Source of the DNA: Sphingosinicella sp.
GTDB taxonomy: Bacteria > Pseudomonadota > Alphaproteobacteria > Sphingomonadales > Sphingomonadaceae
Assembly (NCBI RefSeq): GCF_013911755.1
Contig: NZ_JACESP010000008.1
Coordinates: 62,001-126,000, forward strand
DNA length: 64,000 bases
Direction of reading: 5' to 3'
Positions 49,174 to 57,750 of this stretch are shown here, piece after piece (position 1 is the first letter of the stretch; the number at the start of each line of letters is the position of its first letter). A model generated the notes under the pieces. It was not told where the DNA came from. It searched no databases and saw nothing but the letters and a program-made list of their open reading frames with translations. The position numbers and the translations under genes were made by a program.

Positions 49174-51108
49174 TCAGCCGTTTTGGGTTCGATCGTGTTT
49201 GAAAACGAAATCGGCCGGATTAGCTTCCCGGGTCATCCGCCAGAAGGCATCGTTCCGCCATGGCGTGATCGCGACAATGCGGCCTCGCGCGTTTCGATAC
49301 CAGTTTTCCGTACCGGGATGCGTCCACACCAGCTTTTCGTGCGCGGCGTCGACCCGATCCGAATAGTCGGTATAAACGTCTTCCCTGACGTCGACGGCGA
49401 GCGCATTTTGCCGGACCATTTCCTCGACGATCCGTAGCGCATAATGCGTCTGGTTCTCGATCGAACGGATCATGCTGCCGCCATGGCCGGCCCCGACATT
49501 CGGACCAAGCAATATGAAAAAGTTGGGAAAACCGGCAACAACGGTGCCGAGATAAGCAGCGGCATTGTCACCATCCCAAAAGTCGCTGAGAACCCGGCCG
49601 CCGCGACCGACGACCTCGTAAGACCCCAGGACATTGGCAGCCTGAAAGCCGGTGGCGAGGATCAGTACGTCTGCCGACGCGCTCTCCCCACTGCCCGCAA
49701 CCAGCTTATCCCCTTGAACTTCCGCAAGCCTTTCCGGAATCAGACGAACATTTTCCCGTCGAAGCGTGCGGTACCAACCGTTGTCGAGCAGCATGCGCTT
49801 CGCAAACGGCGGGTAATCGGGTAAAACATGCGGCAGAAGATCCTGCCGATCTCCAAGCTCTTCAATCACATAGCGGGTGAAGTACTCGCGGTGACCATCA
49901 TTGATGGCATTGACGGCACGTTCAGGGTGCGCCCACTCGGGATCCCGAAATAATGTACCATGCACGCGATCGTTGAACGTCCACGACAGACGCTGCTCGC
50001 ACCACGCCCGGTACAGCGGCACGATTTGCAGCAGGTAGCGAACCCCTTCCGGCACAGGCTTCCTGAACTGTGGAAATGGGGCCGCCCACTGCTTCGAGCG
50101 CGCAAAAATCGTGAGTTCTGAGACACTTTCCGCAATCGCAGGCACGACCTGCATGGCAGATGCGCCGTTACCCACAACCGCAACGCGCTTTCCCGTCACG
50201 TCCAGGTCTTCCGGCCAATCGGAGGTGTGCACAACGCGCCCGGTGAAACTTTCGAGTCCCGGAATCTCCGGCACCAGCGGCATATTGAGTATGCCGACCG
50301 CGCTGAATACGAGATCGGCATAATGCTGCTCCGTGCCGCCATCCTTGTCGGTTACGCTCACCTTCCAGCGATTTTCGTTTTCAATCCATTCAGCCTTCTT
50401 AACGGTCGTCTCGAAGCTGACGCGATCGTAAAGCCCGTATTCAACCGCAGTTTCAACGAGATAGTTGGAAATCTCGCCCCGAAGCGGGAAATACTTGGAC
50501 CAGTCCGCTCCGCGGAACGAGAAGGTGTAGGTAAGGTTCGGCGTATCGACGCCACAACCCGGGTAACGGTTTTCCCACCAAGTGCCTCCGAACTGCGTGT
50601 TCTTCTCGAAGATCCGGCATTCTATGCCCATCTCGGCAAGCTTTATCGCTGCGCATATTCCGGAAACGCCCGCACCGATGACAATGGCGCTCAAAGGCCG
50701 CTGGGAACGAGGCGTCGACACCTCCCCTTCAAGCCTCATCGTCGCCGCGATGACATCGCCATATTCTTCCGGCACGTCCTCGACCATGGCAACGCTCAGC
50801 ATATGCGCAAGCTGGGCGTTAGAGGGGCGAGGCAGCGCAAGCTCGCCCCCTTTGAGCCAAGCGGTTATCGCTTCATAAGCCGCATCGCGAATTTGCCGCT
50901 GAAGCGCGTCGGGAAGTCCCGCGGAATCATTGTCATCAAGCCCTTTGCCGCGCTTCGGCGCAAACGGCGGCTGCAGCCATTTGGCATCGCCGGTCATCTG
51001 GAAGAGACACATGAGCAGAGAAGGTATGTTGCCCTCGTCGACACCCAAACGAAGTTTGGCATAGTCGACGCCTGCGTCCCCGGAAGGCCTGCCGGTAATC
51101 TTATCCAA
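49174..51108 (-). CDS. Flavin-containing Baeyer-Villiger-type monooxygenase
   Basis: A 644-residue enzyme with an extra N-terminal domain of about 130 residues, as in 4-hydroxyacetophenone monooxygenase-like BVMOs. FAD site GAGVSGICAAIKLAEMG (about 147-163) is followed by FGGTWWENRYPGCGVDTP, the BVMO fingerprint FTGRVVHTSDWPED (about 290-303), and NADPH site VAVVGNGASAMQVVPAIAE. The C-terminal FILLGPNVGAGHGGSMIRSIE is typical. It would insert oxygen next to a ketone, giving an ester or lactone for the MBL hydrolase. Two operator palindromes lie in its promoter region. Confidence 0.9.
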   Translation of the reverse strand: MDKITGRPSGDAGVDYAKLRLGVDEGNIPSLLMCLFQMTGDAKWLQPPFAPKRGKGLDDNDSAGLPDALQRQIRDAAYEAITAWLKGGELALPRPSNAQLAHMLSVAMVEDVPEEYGDVIAATMRLEGEVSTPRSQRPLSAIVIGAGVSGICAAIKLAEMGIECRIFEKNTQFGGTWWENRYPGCGVDTPNLTYTFSFRGADWSKYFPLRGEISNYLVETAVEYGLYDRVSFETTVKKAEWIENENRWKVSVTDKDGGTEQHYADLVFSAVGILNMPLVPEIPGLESFTGRVVHTSDWPEDLDVTGKRVAVVGNGASAMQVVPAIAESVSELTIFARSKQWAAPFPQFRKPVPEGVRYLLQIVPLYRAWCEQRLSWTFNDRVHGTLFRDPEWAHPERAVNAINDGHREYFTRYVIEELGDRQDLLPHVLPDYPPFAKRMLLDNGWYRTLRRENVRLIPERLAEVQGDKLVAGSGESASADVLILATGFQAANVLGSYEVVGRGGRVLSDFWDGDNAAAYLGTVVAGFPNFFILLGPNVGAGHGGSMIRSIENQTHYALRIVEEMVRQNALAVDVREDVYTDYSDRVDAAHEKLVWTHPGTENWYRNARGRIVAITPWRNDAFWRMTREANPADFVFKHDRTQNG

Positions 51109-51162
51109 CCTCTATTCCTCTCACAGCGCCGCCATCATAGGTGGCAATAGCGCGAATTTAAC

Positions 51163-51176
51163 ATACTTGCCAGTAT
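51163..51176. promoter_or_regulatory. Operator palindrome ATACT-TGCC-AGTAT upstream of the BVMO
   Basis: A perfect 5-4-5 dyad 55 bases before the BVMO start, in an AT-rich promoter-like stretch. Confidence 0.65.
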
Positions 51177-51180
51177 AATT

Positions 51181-51360
51181 TTATATAGAAACGCCGCGCA
51201 GCGTACCGTGATCGGAATACCATTTAGTATATTTAACGCATGTGCGCGCTCGCTCCAGGTTGCCCTGACAACCACCATGACCCAGCAGTTCCCTCTCAAG
51301 ACCGAGCTTGGGCGTCTCACGCGGTTTCGCGTTGCGGACCGCCAGCGCCGAGAGCCGCAT
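51181..51360 (-). pseudogene. Possible remnant of a tyrosine-recombinase (integrase) gene start
   Basis: The minus-strand frame from ATG 51360 begins MRLSALAVRNAKPRETPK. This strongly resembles the conserved opening of P4/DUF4102-type integrases (LTDxAIRNAKPREKPYK). After about 18 residues the resemblance ends and the frame stops at 59 residues, inside the BVMO promoter region. GAGGTGGTGCC precedes the ATG. The nearby att-like repeat (51472-51494) sits where integrase genes usually have their attachment site. Short match, so tentative. Confidence 0.35.
51217..51230. promoter_or_regulatory. Second operator palindrome ATACC-ATTT-AGTAT upstream of the BVMO
   Basis: Arms match at four of five positions. 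Centre-to-centre distance to the copy at 51163 is 54 bases, about five helical turns, compatible with cooperative binding. Confidence 0.45.
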
Positions 51361-51471
51361 GGCACCACCTCAGGAAGGCAACTCGATACCACGAAAAATT
51401 CCATTGTATCGTGCGGGATCGGCGAGTTTTGCCCGATGCAGCGCAGGCACCATGACCGGCACCAAGAGACC

Positions 51472-51494
51472 TTTTAACCCAATGGTTCGAGTCC
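51472..51494 (+). repeat. Right copy of the imperfect 23-bp direct repeat
   Basis: It begins TTTTAACCCAATGG and ends TTCGAGTCC, and matches the left copy at 19 of 23 positions in the same orientation. It lies 16 bases past the XRE regulator stop. Too short and irregular to be a tRNA: only eight bases separate the anticodon-like TTTTAA from the T-loop-like TTCGA. Confidence 0.5.
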
Positions 51495-51510
51495 ACGTGC
51501 TCGAAGCGAA

Positions 51511-52215
51511 TCAGCTCCCAAGTTCGTCATAACTGAGGAAAAACACCGGGCCGCCGTACGTCAGAATGTGCTCGTCATATGCACTTTCCTCGATCCGTCG
51601 TGTCTCGCAGATCGTCACGATTTCGTCATCGTCGAGCATATAAGGCGTATCGAAGTTCTTGAGGTGGACCATCTGACCAGCGGCGTTCCTGAACGCAAGC
51701 ACGGTCAGGGTGAACGCGATATCGCCGCCGAATATGCCGCTCTTTTCCCATGTTTCCGTCGTCATATCGACGGTTTCTCCGAATTGTCCGTAGATTCGGT
51801 TTCCCCTGAGGACCTCAACGACTGTACCCGTCTCCGCCGCAAAGCTGCGGCTGAAATCGAGGAAGCGGGCACCGGGACCGACGATACTCATCGGCGAGGG
51901 GGCATAAGCCATCCGAATCTGAAGCTGCTGTTTGAGGCAGGATGCATTCGAGGTTTGCAACATCGTGCGCATCCGATGGCGAAGCTGCAACGAGGGCAGG
52001 TCATGCCCGTTCTCCCATCGCGAAACCGACGCCTGTCGCACGCCAAGCTCTTCCGCCAGTGCGGCCTGAGAGAGGCCTGCCCTTCGGCGTAACTGCTTGA
52101 TCAGGTTGGGCCAGCGCCGCGATTCAGCAGGTCTATTCGTCGGCAGGTCGGGCCGCCATACGTTTCCATACGCTCCTGACCTCCAGTGTTCATGGTCGCG
52201 AAATTGATCAGTCAT
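51511..52215 (-). CDS. XRE-type regulator with a PAS-like C-terminal domain
   Basis: A 234-residue protein. The helix-turn-helix is LIKQLRRRAGLSQAALAEELGVRQASVSRWENGHDLPS (about residues 38-75). The C-terminal half (about 105-234) looks like a small sensor domain (ARFLDFSRSFAAETGTVVEVLRGNRIYGQFGETVD). It is divergent from the TonB receptor operon with 48 bases between starts, so it probably regulates that operon. The gap shows no ATACT-N4-AGTAT palindrome, which separates it from the TetR regulon. Confidence 0.8.
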   Translation of the reverse strand: MTDQFRDHEHWRSGAYGNVWRPDLPTNRPAESRRWPNLIKQLRRRAGLSQAALAEELGVRQASVSRWENGHDLPSLQLRHRMRTMLQTSNASCLKQQLQIRMAYAPSPMSIVGPGARFLDFSRSFAAETGTVVEVLRGNRIYGQFGETVDMTTETWEKSGIFGGDIAFTLTVLAFRNAAGQMVHLKNFDTPYMLDDDEIVTICETRRIEESAYDEHILTYGGPVFFLSYDELGS

Positions 52216-52263
52216 GCAGCAGCCCTAGGTGCCCCCTGAAGCAAAACGAACAGGTAGCCCCCT

Positions 52264-54219
52264 ATGACCGCGCATCGTTACATATCCGCGTTACTCGCCC
52301 TTCCCCTCTCCGCCGTCCTGGCGCCCTCCGCACACGCAGACGACGCCGCAACAGAAGACGAACAGATCATCGTCACCGCGATGCGCGGCAAGTCGAGCGC
52401 CGAGAGCGTCGCTGCGCGGACGGAAGTCATCACACGCGACCTCATCGAGCAGAAAGGCTACGTAACAGCCGCCGACGTGCTCAAGACGGTTCCCGGCCTC
52501 AGCGTCGTCCAAAGCGGCGGCGCCGGCACGCTGACCTCAGTCTTCTCGCGCGGTACAAATTCCAAGCATACGTTGGCACTCTTCGACGGCATCCGGATGA
52601 ACGATGCATCGACACCCAACGGTCAATTCAACTTCGGCTCGGATACGCTTGGCGACTTGGAGCGCGTCGAGGTCCTGCGTGGTCCTGCATCTGCTGTCTA
52701 CGGTTCAGATGCCATCGGCGGCGTCATCAACTTCATCCCGCGTATCGGCGGCAACGAAGCGTTTATGCCCTACGCCGAGGTTGCCGCGGGCAATCTCGAT
52801 ACATATCGGGGCCTTGCCGGTGCGCGCGGCTCAAGCGGCGTGCTCGCCTACGGTATCACGGGGGAATATTTCGAGACGGGCGGCTTCAACAACGTCGCCG
52901 CCCGCCTCGCCGACAATCTCGGCGAACGCGACGGCAGCAACTTTCTCACGCTGACAGCGAACGGCGAACTGAAGCTTACCGATGCGCTCATGGTGCGCGG
53001 GCTCGCTCGTTTCCGCCGAGCGAAGACTGACTTCGACGATGCCGCACTCGACCGCGAAGGCCGCAGTGGCACGGACCGCTATTTCGTATGGCGTATCGCA
53101 CCGCGGCTCACGCTGCTCGACGGCCGTTATCAGGGCGACCTCGAATTCGGACAGGTCGACAACAAACGGGTCGATCACAATAGCCCAGATACCAATAATG
53201 CCTTCGGCAGCCTCGACGCCAAATCGACCGGCCTCCGTACCTTCGCCGCATGGCGGAACCGCATCAGCTTTACGCCGATGGAAGGTGCAGAAGCTACGCT
53301 GTCCGGTGGCGTCGAATGGCAGAAGGAAAAGGTCCGCTCTTTGAGCGGCACCACGGAAACGCTGGCCCGCGCTGAAAAGCAGACAGCATTCTATGCGCTG
53401 GCACAGGTTTCGATGGCAGAGCGTGTGGAACTTAACGGATCACTCCGCCACGATGATCCGGAAGCGTTCAAATCTGTCACCACATGGAATTCCGGCGCTG
53501 TGCTTCGCCTGCCGGAGATCGGCGGCCGGGCTTATGTCGCCTACGGCAAGTCCTTCAAGGCACCGACACTGAGCGAGCGTTTCACGCAAAGCGCGTGGAA
53601 CATCGGTAATCCCGGTCTGCGCCCCGAGCACGGCAAATCTTTCGAAGCGGGTCTCGACGCGGGCACGGATATCGGCAGCAAGGGCTGGCTCGGCCTCACG
53701 GCTACCTATTTCGATACGAAGATCAGGAATCTCATCGAATACGACTCTGCTGCGCTCCAGAATCGTAACATCGGGCGCGCCGCGATCGACGGCTATGAGC
53801 TCAGCCTCACAGCACGTGCTGAAGGCGTTGCCGAGTTCAAGGTCAACTACACGCGCACCGATGCCGTCAACGATGCAACGGGGGACCGCCTGCTGCGGCG
53901 GCCCAAACATGGCTGGTCCGCCAGCCTGACTGTCACACCCACATCGGCGCTGTCGTTTTCGGTCGACTATTTCCGGCGCGGTGCGCGCGAGGATGTCCTC
54001 TACGAGAATACGAGCCCCTGGGGACCCGGCGGCGGTTATCTCGGAAACGGCACGGTTGCCGCCTATGATCTCGTCAACCTCTCGGCGCGCTACACCGTTT
54101 CGGAAGGCATCGAACTGTTCGCCAATCTAAGGAACGCGTTCGACGAAAGCTACGAGGAACCAGACAGCTACCGTGGGGCGCCGCGCACCTGGCAGCTCGG
54201 TGCCCGAGCACGTTTCTGA
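52264..54219 (+). CDS. TonB-dependent receptor (BtuB/CirA-like)
   Basis: A 651-residue outer-membrane receptor. A signal peptide (about 1-25, ending PSAHADD) is followed by the TonB box region EQIIVTAMRGKSSAESV, then a plug domain with ADVLKTVPGLSVVQSGGAGTLTSVFSRGTNSKHTLALFDGIRMND and VLRGPASAVYGSDAIGGVINF. The barrel ends in TWQLGARARF with terminal Phe. The compact size and plug resemble BtuB-type receptors, so cobalamin, a siderophore or an organophosphate chelate are possible. First gene of an operon with GDPD, b561 and a second receptor. Confidence 0.88.
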   Translation: MTAHRYISALLALPLSAVLAPSAHADDAATEDEQIIVTAMRGKSSAESVAARTEVITRDLIEQKGYVTAADVLKTVPGLSVVQSGGAGTLTSVFSRGTNSKHTLALFDGIRMNDASTPNGQFNFGSDTLGDLERVEVLRGPASAVYGSDAIGGVINFIPRIGGNEAFMPYAEVAAGNLDTYRGLAGARGSSGVLAYGITGEYFETGGFNNVAARLADNLGERDGSNFLTLTANGELKLTDALMVRGLARFRRAKTDFDDAALDREGRSGTDRYFVWRIAPRLTLLDGRYQGDLEFGQVDNKRVDHNSPDTNNAFGSLDAKSTGLRTFAAWRNRISFTPMEGAEATLSGGVEWQKEKVRSLSGTTETLARAEKQTAFYALAQVSMAERVELNGSLRHDDPEAFKSVTTWNSGAVLRLPEIGGRAYVAYGKSFKAPTLSERFTQSAWNIGNPGLRPEHGKSFEAGLDAGTDIGSKGWLGLTATYFDTKIRNLIEYDSAALQNRNIGRAAIDGYELSLTARAEGVAEFKVNYTRTDAVNDATGDRLLRRPKHGWSASLTVTPTSALSFSVDYFRRGAREDVLYENTSPWGPGGGYLGNGTVAAYDLVNLSARYTVSEGIELFANLRNAFDESYEEPDSYRGAPRTWQLGARARF

Positions 54220-54245
54220 TCCTCCCGACTCGAAGGTAAAAGCCA

Positions 54246-55193
54246 ATGCGTAAAGCGATCCTTAGTGCACTGCTGATCGGCAGCCTGACACCCTCGGCAG
54301 GTCTTGCTACCCCGGCGACACTTCCGGAACCGCGTGTCCCGGTCGCAAACCCGTTTGCATCCGTGCACGACCTCCTCGCCTGCACCCGCGGCATCGGCAC
54401 GCTGGTCAGCGCACATCGCGGCGGCGCCGCGCCTGGCTATCCCGAGAATGCAATTGAATCAGCGGCGCGGACGCTCACAGCGTTTCCAGCCCTGCTCGAA
54501 GTCGACGTGCGGCAGAGCCGCGATGGTGTGCTCGTGCTGATGCACGACGACACTCTCGACCGGACGACAACGGGAACGGGCGCGGTCGCGGACCACGATT
54601 GGGAGGCGCTGCGCACGCTTCGCCTCAAGGACAATGACGGGAATGAAACGGCATTCCAGATCCCGCAGCTCCGCGACATGGCGGTTTGGGCGAAGGGGCG
54701 CGGCCTGGTTCTCGCGGAAGTGAAGGTCAGCGAGACGCTGCCCCAGATCGTGAGAGAAATTCGCGAAGCAGGCGCGCAAGCGAACTTCATGCTGCTGATT
54801 AACAACCTCCCAGATGCAAAGCGGCTTCAGGCCCTCGATGACGAAATCAGTATGTCACTCGAAATTCCCGATGCAGCGGCATTGCAGCGCGTGAAGGAGG
54901 CAGGAATCGACATGCGGCGCGTCGTGCCTTGGACGGGTATCGGCAAACGCGACCGTTCCTTCTGGAACGCCCTGCATGCCGAGGGACACACCGTCTCCTA
55001 CGGCACCTTGTGGTATGTGGATGGCGCAATCGAAAACCTCGATCTGAAGGGCATCTATGCCGAGCTTGCGGCAGACGGTGTCGATCTTCTGGCGACCGAC
55101 CGGGCGCCCGCAGCCTACGCCGAAATCGCTCCGGTACGCTCGATCGAAACGGCGCTCCGCCAGTGCAAGGCCGTGCGGACAGTGGGTTGGTGA
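54246..55193 (+). CDS. Glycerophosphodiester phosphodiesterase family protein, exported
   Basis: A 315-residue protein with a signal peptide (MRKAILSALLIGSLTPSAGLA). The GDPD barrel retains its catalytic set: HRGGAAPGYPENAIESA (His-Arg and Glu), LEVDVRQSRDGVLVLMHDDTLDRTTTGTG (Glu-x-Asp metal ligands and catalytic His), and VLAEVKVSE. It cleaves glycerophosphodiesters to glycerol-3-phosphate and an alcohol, probably in the periplasm. It lies 26 bases after the TonB receptor, and its stop overlaps the b561 GTG. The receptor may import its substrate. Confidence 0.88.
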   Translation: MRKAILSALLIGSLTPSAGLATPATLPEPRVPVANPFASVHDLLACTRGIGTLVSAHRGGAAPGYPENAIESAARTLTAFPALLEVDVRQSRDGVLVLMHDDTLDRTTTGTGAVADHDWEALRTLRLKDNDGNETAFQIPQLRDMAVWAKGRGLVLAEVKVSETLPQIVREIREAGAQANFMLLINNLPDAKRLQALDDEISMSLEIPDAAALQRVKEAGIDMRRVVPWTGIGKRDRSFWNALHAEGHTVSYGTLWYVDGAIENLDLKGIYAELAADGVDLLATDRAPAAYAEIAPVRSIETALRQCKAVRTVGW

Positions 55194-55753
55194 GCATAGA
55201 CGACCGCGCAGAGCGGCGCTGGCCAAGCGCCATTGTTGCGGTGCACTGGGGGACGGGTCTCTTGGCGCTCACGGTTGCGGGGCTTGCGATCTATCTGCTC
55301 TCGCCGCCGGACTGGAGCCAGCCCTACATTGATCGCTACAAGGCGTGGATCGGCTGGCACAAACTCGGCGGCCTTCTGGTTCTCGGCCTTGCGCTCTTCT
55401 GGGCCGCTGTGCGCAGGCGGGCCGCACGCCCGCCCGCAATAGGCGGACCACCGGCACGGCTTGTGCATTCTGCCCTGCTCGTTCTCATCCTGGCACTGCC
55501 GGTCAGTGGCTATCTGATGGATGCTTTCGTGAACGCACGGCTCGAACTGCCATTCGGGATCGGCATACCGTCCCCTTTCGCCCGACATGATGGCCCAAGT
55601 ATCGCCCTCAGCTACTTACACAAATGGGGCGGCTGGTTCCTTGTCGGTCTCGCTGCTGCACATGCCATCGCAGCCATAGGCCACGCAATGCGACCTGAAG
55701 ATAGCGTGCTGCGTGCGATGATGCCGGGCTTCATCAAAGGGAAACGCCGTTGA
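55190..55753 (+). CDS. Cytochrome b561 family protein
   Basis: A 187-residue membrane protein. The GTG at 55190 overlaps the GDPD stop (GTGA), which fixes the start. Four helices carry the haem histidines: IVAVHWGTGLLALTVAGLAIYLL, IGWHKLGGLLVLGLALFWAAVRR, ARLVHSALLVLILALPVSGYLMD and SYLHKWGGWFLVGLAAAHAIAAIGHAM. It oxidises quinol or moves electrons across the membrane. Its role beside a phosphodiesterase and receptors is not obvious; a reductive step on an imported chelate is possible. Confidence 0.85.
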   Translation: MSIDDRAERRWPSAIVAVHWGTGLLALTVAGLAIYLLSPPDWSQPYIDRYKAWIGWHKLGGLLVLGLALFWAAVRRRAARPPAIGGPPARLVHSALLVLILALPVSGYLMDAFVNARLELPFGIGIPSPFARHDGPSIALSYLHKWGGWFLVGLAAAHAIAAIGHAMRPEDSVLRAMMPGFIKGKRR

Positions 55754-57750
55754 AGACTGCAGCTCTGGCGTTGGCCGCAGCACTTGGCGCGATGCCAGGC
55801 CGCGCGTGGTCAGCGAGCGATCTCGTTTTTGAACCCGCCTATTTTGAGCAGGCCGCGCCCGTGACCGCGTACGACATGGTGGTTCGCCTGCCCGGTTTCG
55901 TGATCGCGTCCGGCGACGCCGTTCGCGGCTATGCGGGCGCCGCCGGCAACGTTCTTGTGGATGGCGTGCGGCCTTCCACAAAGAGCCGCACGCTGGATGA
56001 TATTCTGAAGGCGATACCGGCAGGCCAAGTTGCGCGCATTGAACTCATCCGCACGGCGCGGCCGGGGATCGACCAGAAAGGCGCACAGCTTCTGGCGAAT
56101 GTTGTGCGGATTTCGGACACCTCTAATGTGCGTGCCTTCACGCTTTCGAACTACACCTATACCGATGGGACCACACGTCCGGCATTTCGCGCTGAAACAT
56201 CGCGGCGCGGCATCACGGGCGGTTGGGAAGCGTCGCTGCTGCTTTCGCGCAATCAGGACGAAAGCGGTAATGGCGAACGTGTGAAACGCAGTGCCTCAGG
56301 AGACGTTCTCGAACGCGCACGCATTTCTGTGGACTCCCCCATCCGCGGCGCGGAAGCGCGCATGGCTGCGGACCTTCCGCTGGCGGGAGGGACGGCGCGT
56401 GGCAATCTCTCGCTCACGCATCAGGATTATCGTACGCGAGAGACGCTGGCTTTTCTGGAAGCCAATATATTTGGGCCGAGTGCGCGAACGGATGATCGGG
56501 TCCGAACGAACAGCGGTGAACTCGGCGGAGAATGGTCGCGCCCCTTCGGAGACGTCAATACGAAACTGCTGGCGCTGGCGACACGCAAGGACATCGCGGT
56601 GCGTTCGACGAGCGATGATGGGGGCGCTTTGTCCGATTATATGTCCGACAGTGTCGCCGATGAACGCATATTGCGCGCAACGGTTGATCGCACGCCGGCA
56701 CGCGGGCCGTCTTGGGAAATCAGTGGTGAGGTCGCCTACAATGCGCTCGATAGCGTGAGCGCGCTGTCGGTTGCCGGCACACCTATCACCCTTCCCGGCG
56801 CAGATGTGACGATCACGGAATGGCGAGCGGACTTGTCGGCGTTGATGAAGCTGGCGGTTTCCTCGCGGCTCACGGCTGAAATGACCCTGCGCGGTGAGGG
56901 GTCGCGGCTCGGGCAGAAGGATCACAGCACTGGCTTCGACTATTCTCGGGAATTCGGATTTCTGAAACCGAAGCTGCTGCTGCGCTGGAGTCCCGGTGCG
57001 CGCGGACTGGTTCGCTTGCGGGTCGAGCGGGATGTCGGTCAGCTCGATTTCTCGGATTTCGCAAGCTCGGCATCGCTGATCGAAGGCACGGTGGACGCCG
57101 GAAATCTCGATCTGCGTCCTCAGACCGCCTGGGTGTTCGAGGCGGATGTCGAACGACGGTTCGGGACTGATGGGGCGCTTACGCTCGCCTATCGCCACGA
57201 ACGGATCGACAATGTGCTCGATCTCTTGCCTGTGGATGGCCTCGATGCGCCCGGCAACATTGGCGAGGGTACGGTCAATGCGGCAGTGCTCCGGTTCACA
57301 TGGCCGCTGGATACGGTTGGCCTCTCGGGCGGGCGCGTTTCGTTCAGCGGCGAATGGCGGCGCAGCAGTGTGCGCGATCCCGTAACTGGAGACCGGCGGC
57401 CGATCACCGCGCTGGCACCGTTCGAGAGTGAGATACATGCTTCGCTCGATCGCCCGAGGCTGCGGTCGACCTTTGCGCTTGACGTGTATTTCGGCCAGAA
57501 GCTGACCTATCGGAGGATCAACGAAGTGCGCCGAACCTTCGCTGATCCCTATGCCACCGTAAAATGGACGTTCGCCGCGACGCCGCAGCTTACCATCGAG
57601 ACCAGCGTGCAGAACGCCCTTTCCCGCAAGCATGATCGCGACCGCATCGTCTATACGGGGCCGCGCAGCGCCGACGATGTTCAGTTTACGGAGAACCGGT
57701 GGTACCGCGCAAAAACGGGGGCATTCATTTCTCTCCGTTACCAGCATTAA
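55750..57750 (+). CDS. TonB-dependent receptor-like protein with divergent plug
   Basis: A 666-residue exported protein starting at TTG 55750, overlapping the b561 stop (TTGA). After a signal peptide (about 1-22) a short plug-like region is seen: YDMVVRLPGFVIASGDAVRGYAGAAGNVLVDGVRPSTKSRTLDDILKAIPAGQVARIELIR. It lacks a clear TonB box, and the plug is shortened compared with normal receptors. A long barrel follows, ending KTGAFISLRYQH, not in an aromatic residue. It resembles the outer membrane beta-barrel/plug proteins of sphingomonads. Its ligand is unknown. Confidence 0.78.
   Translation: MKTAALALAAALGAMPGRAWSASDLVFEPAYFEQAAPVTAYDMVVRLPGFVIASGDAVRGYAGAAGNVLVDGVRPSTKSRTLDDILKAIPAGQVARIELIRTARPGIDQKGAQLLANVVRISDTSNVRAFTLSNYTYTDGTTRPAFRAETSRRGITGGWEASLLLSRNQDESGNGERVKRSASGDVLERARISVDSPIRGAEARMAADLPLAGGTARGNLSLTHQDYRTRETLAFLEANIFGPSARTDDRVRTNSGELGGEWSRPFGDVNTKLLALATRKDIAVRSTSDDGGALSDYMSDSVADERILRATVDRTPARGPSWEISGEVAYNALDSVSALSVAGTPITLPGADVTITEWRADLSALMKLAVSSRLTAEMTLRGEGSRLGQKDHSTGFDYSREFGFLKPKLLLRWSPGARGLVRLRVERDVGQLDFSDFASSASLIEGTVDAGNLDLRPQTAWVFEADVERRFGTDGALTLAYRHERIDNVLDLLPVDGLDAPGNIGEGTVNAAVLRFTWPLDTVGLSGGRVSFSGEWRRSSVRDPVTGDRRPITALAPFESEIHASLDRPRLRSTFALDVYFGQKLTYRRINEVRRTFADPYATVKWTFAATPQLTIETSVQNALSRKHDRDRIVYTGPRSADDVQFTENRWYRAKTGAFISLRYQH

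Larger units (their letters stand above)
38376..51494. mobile_element. Putative 13-kb catabolic island bounded by direct repeats
   Basis: The interval holds a coherent oxidative catabolic gene set with its own TetR regulator. A shared palindromic operator lies before each transcription unit. Imperfect 23-bp direct repeats stand at both ends, and a possible integrase N-terminal remnant (51181-51360) lies just inside the right repeat. No intact integrase or transposase was found, so it would be immobile now or moved by an enzyme encoded elsewhere. Island status is an inference. Confidence 0.4.

Noticed and set aside
51440-51510. tRNA gene or tRNA fragment (TTTTAA followed by GGTTCGAGTCC)
   Set aside because: Only eight bases separate the anticodon-like and T-loop-like parts, and no acceptor or anticodon stem forms. 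Kept only as an att-like repeat.
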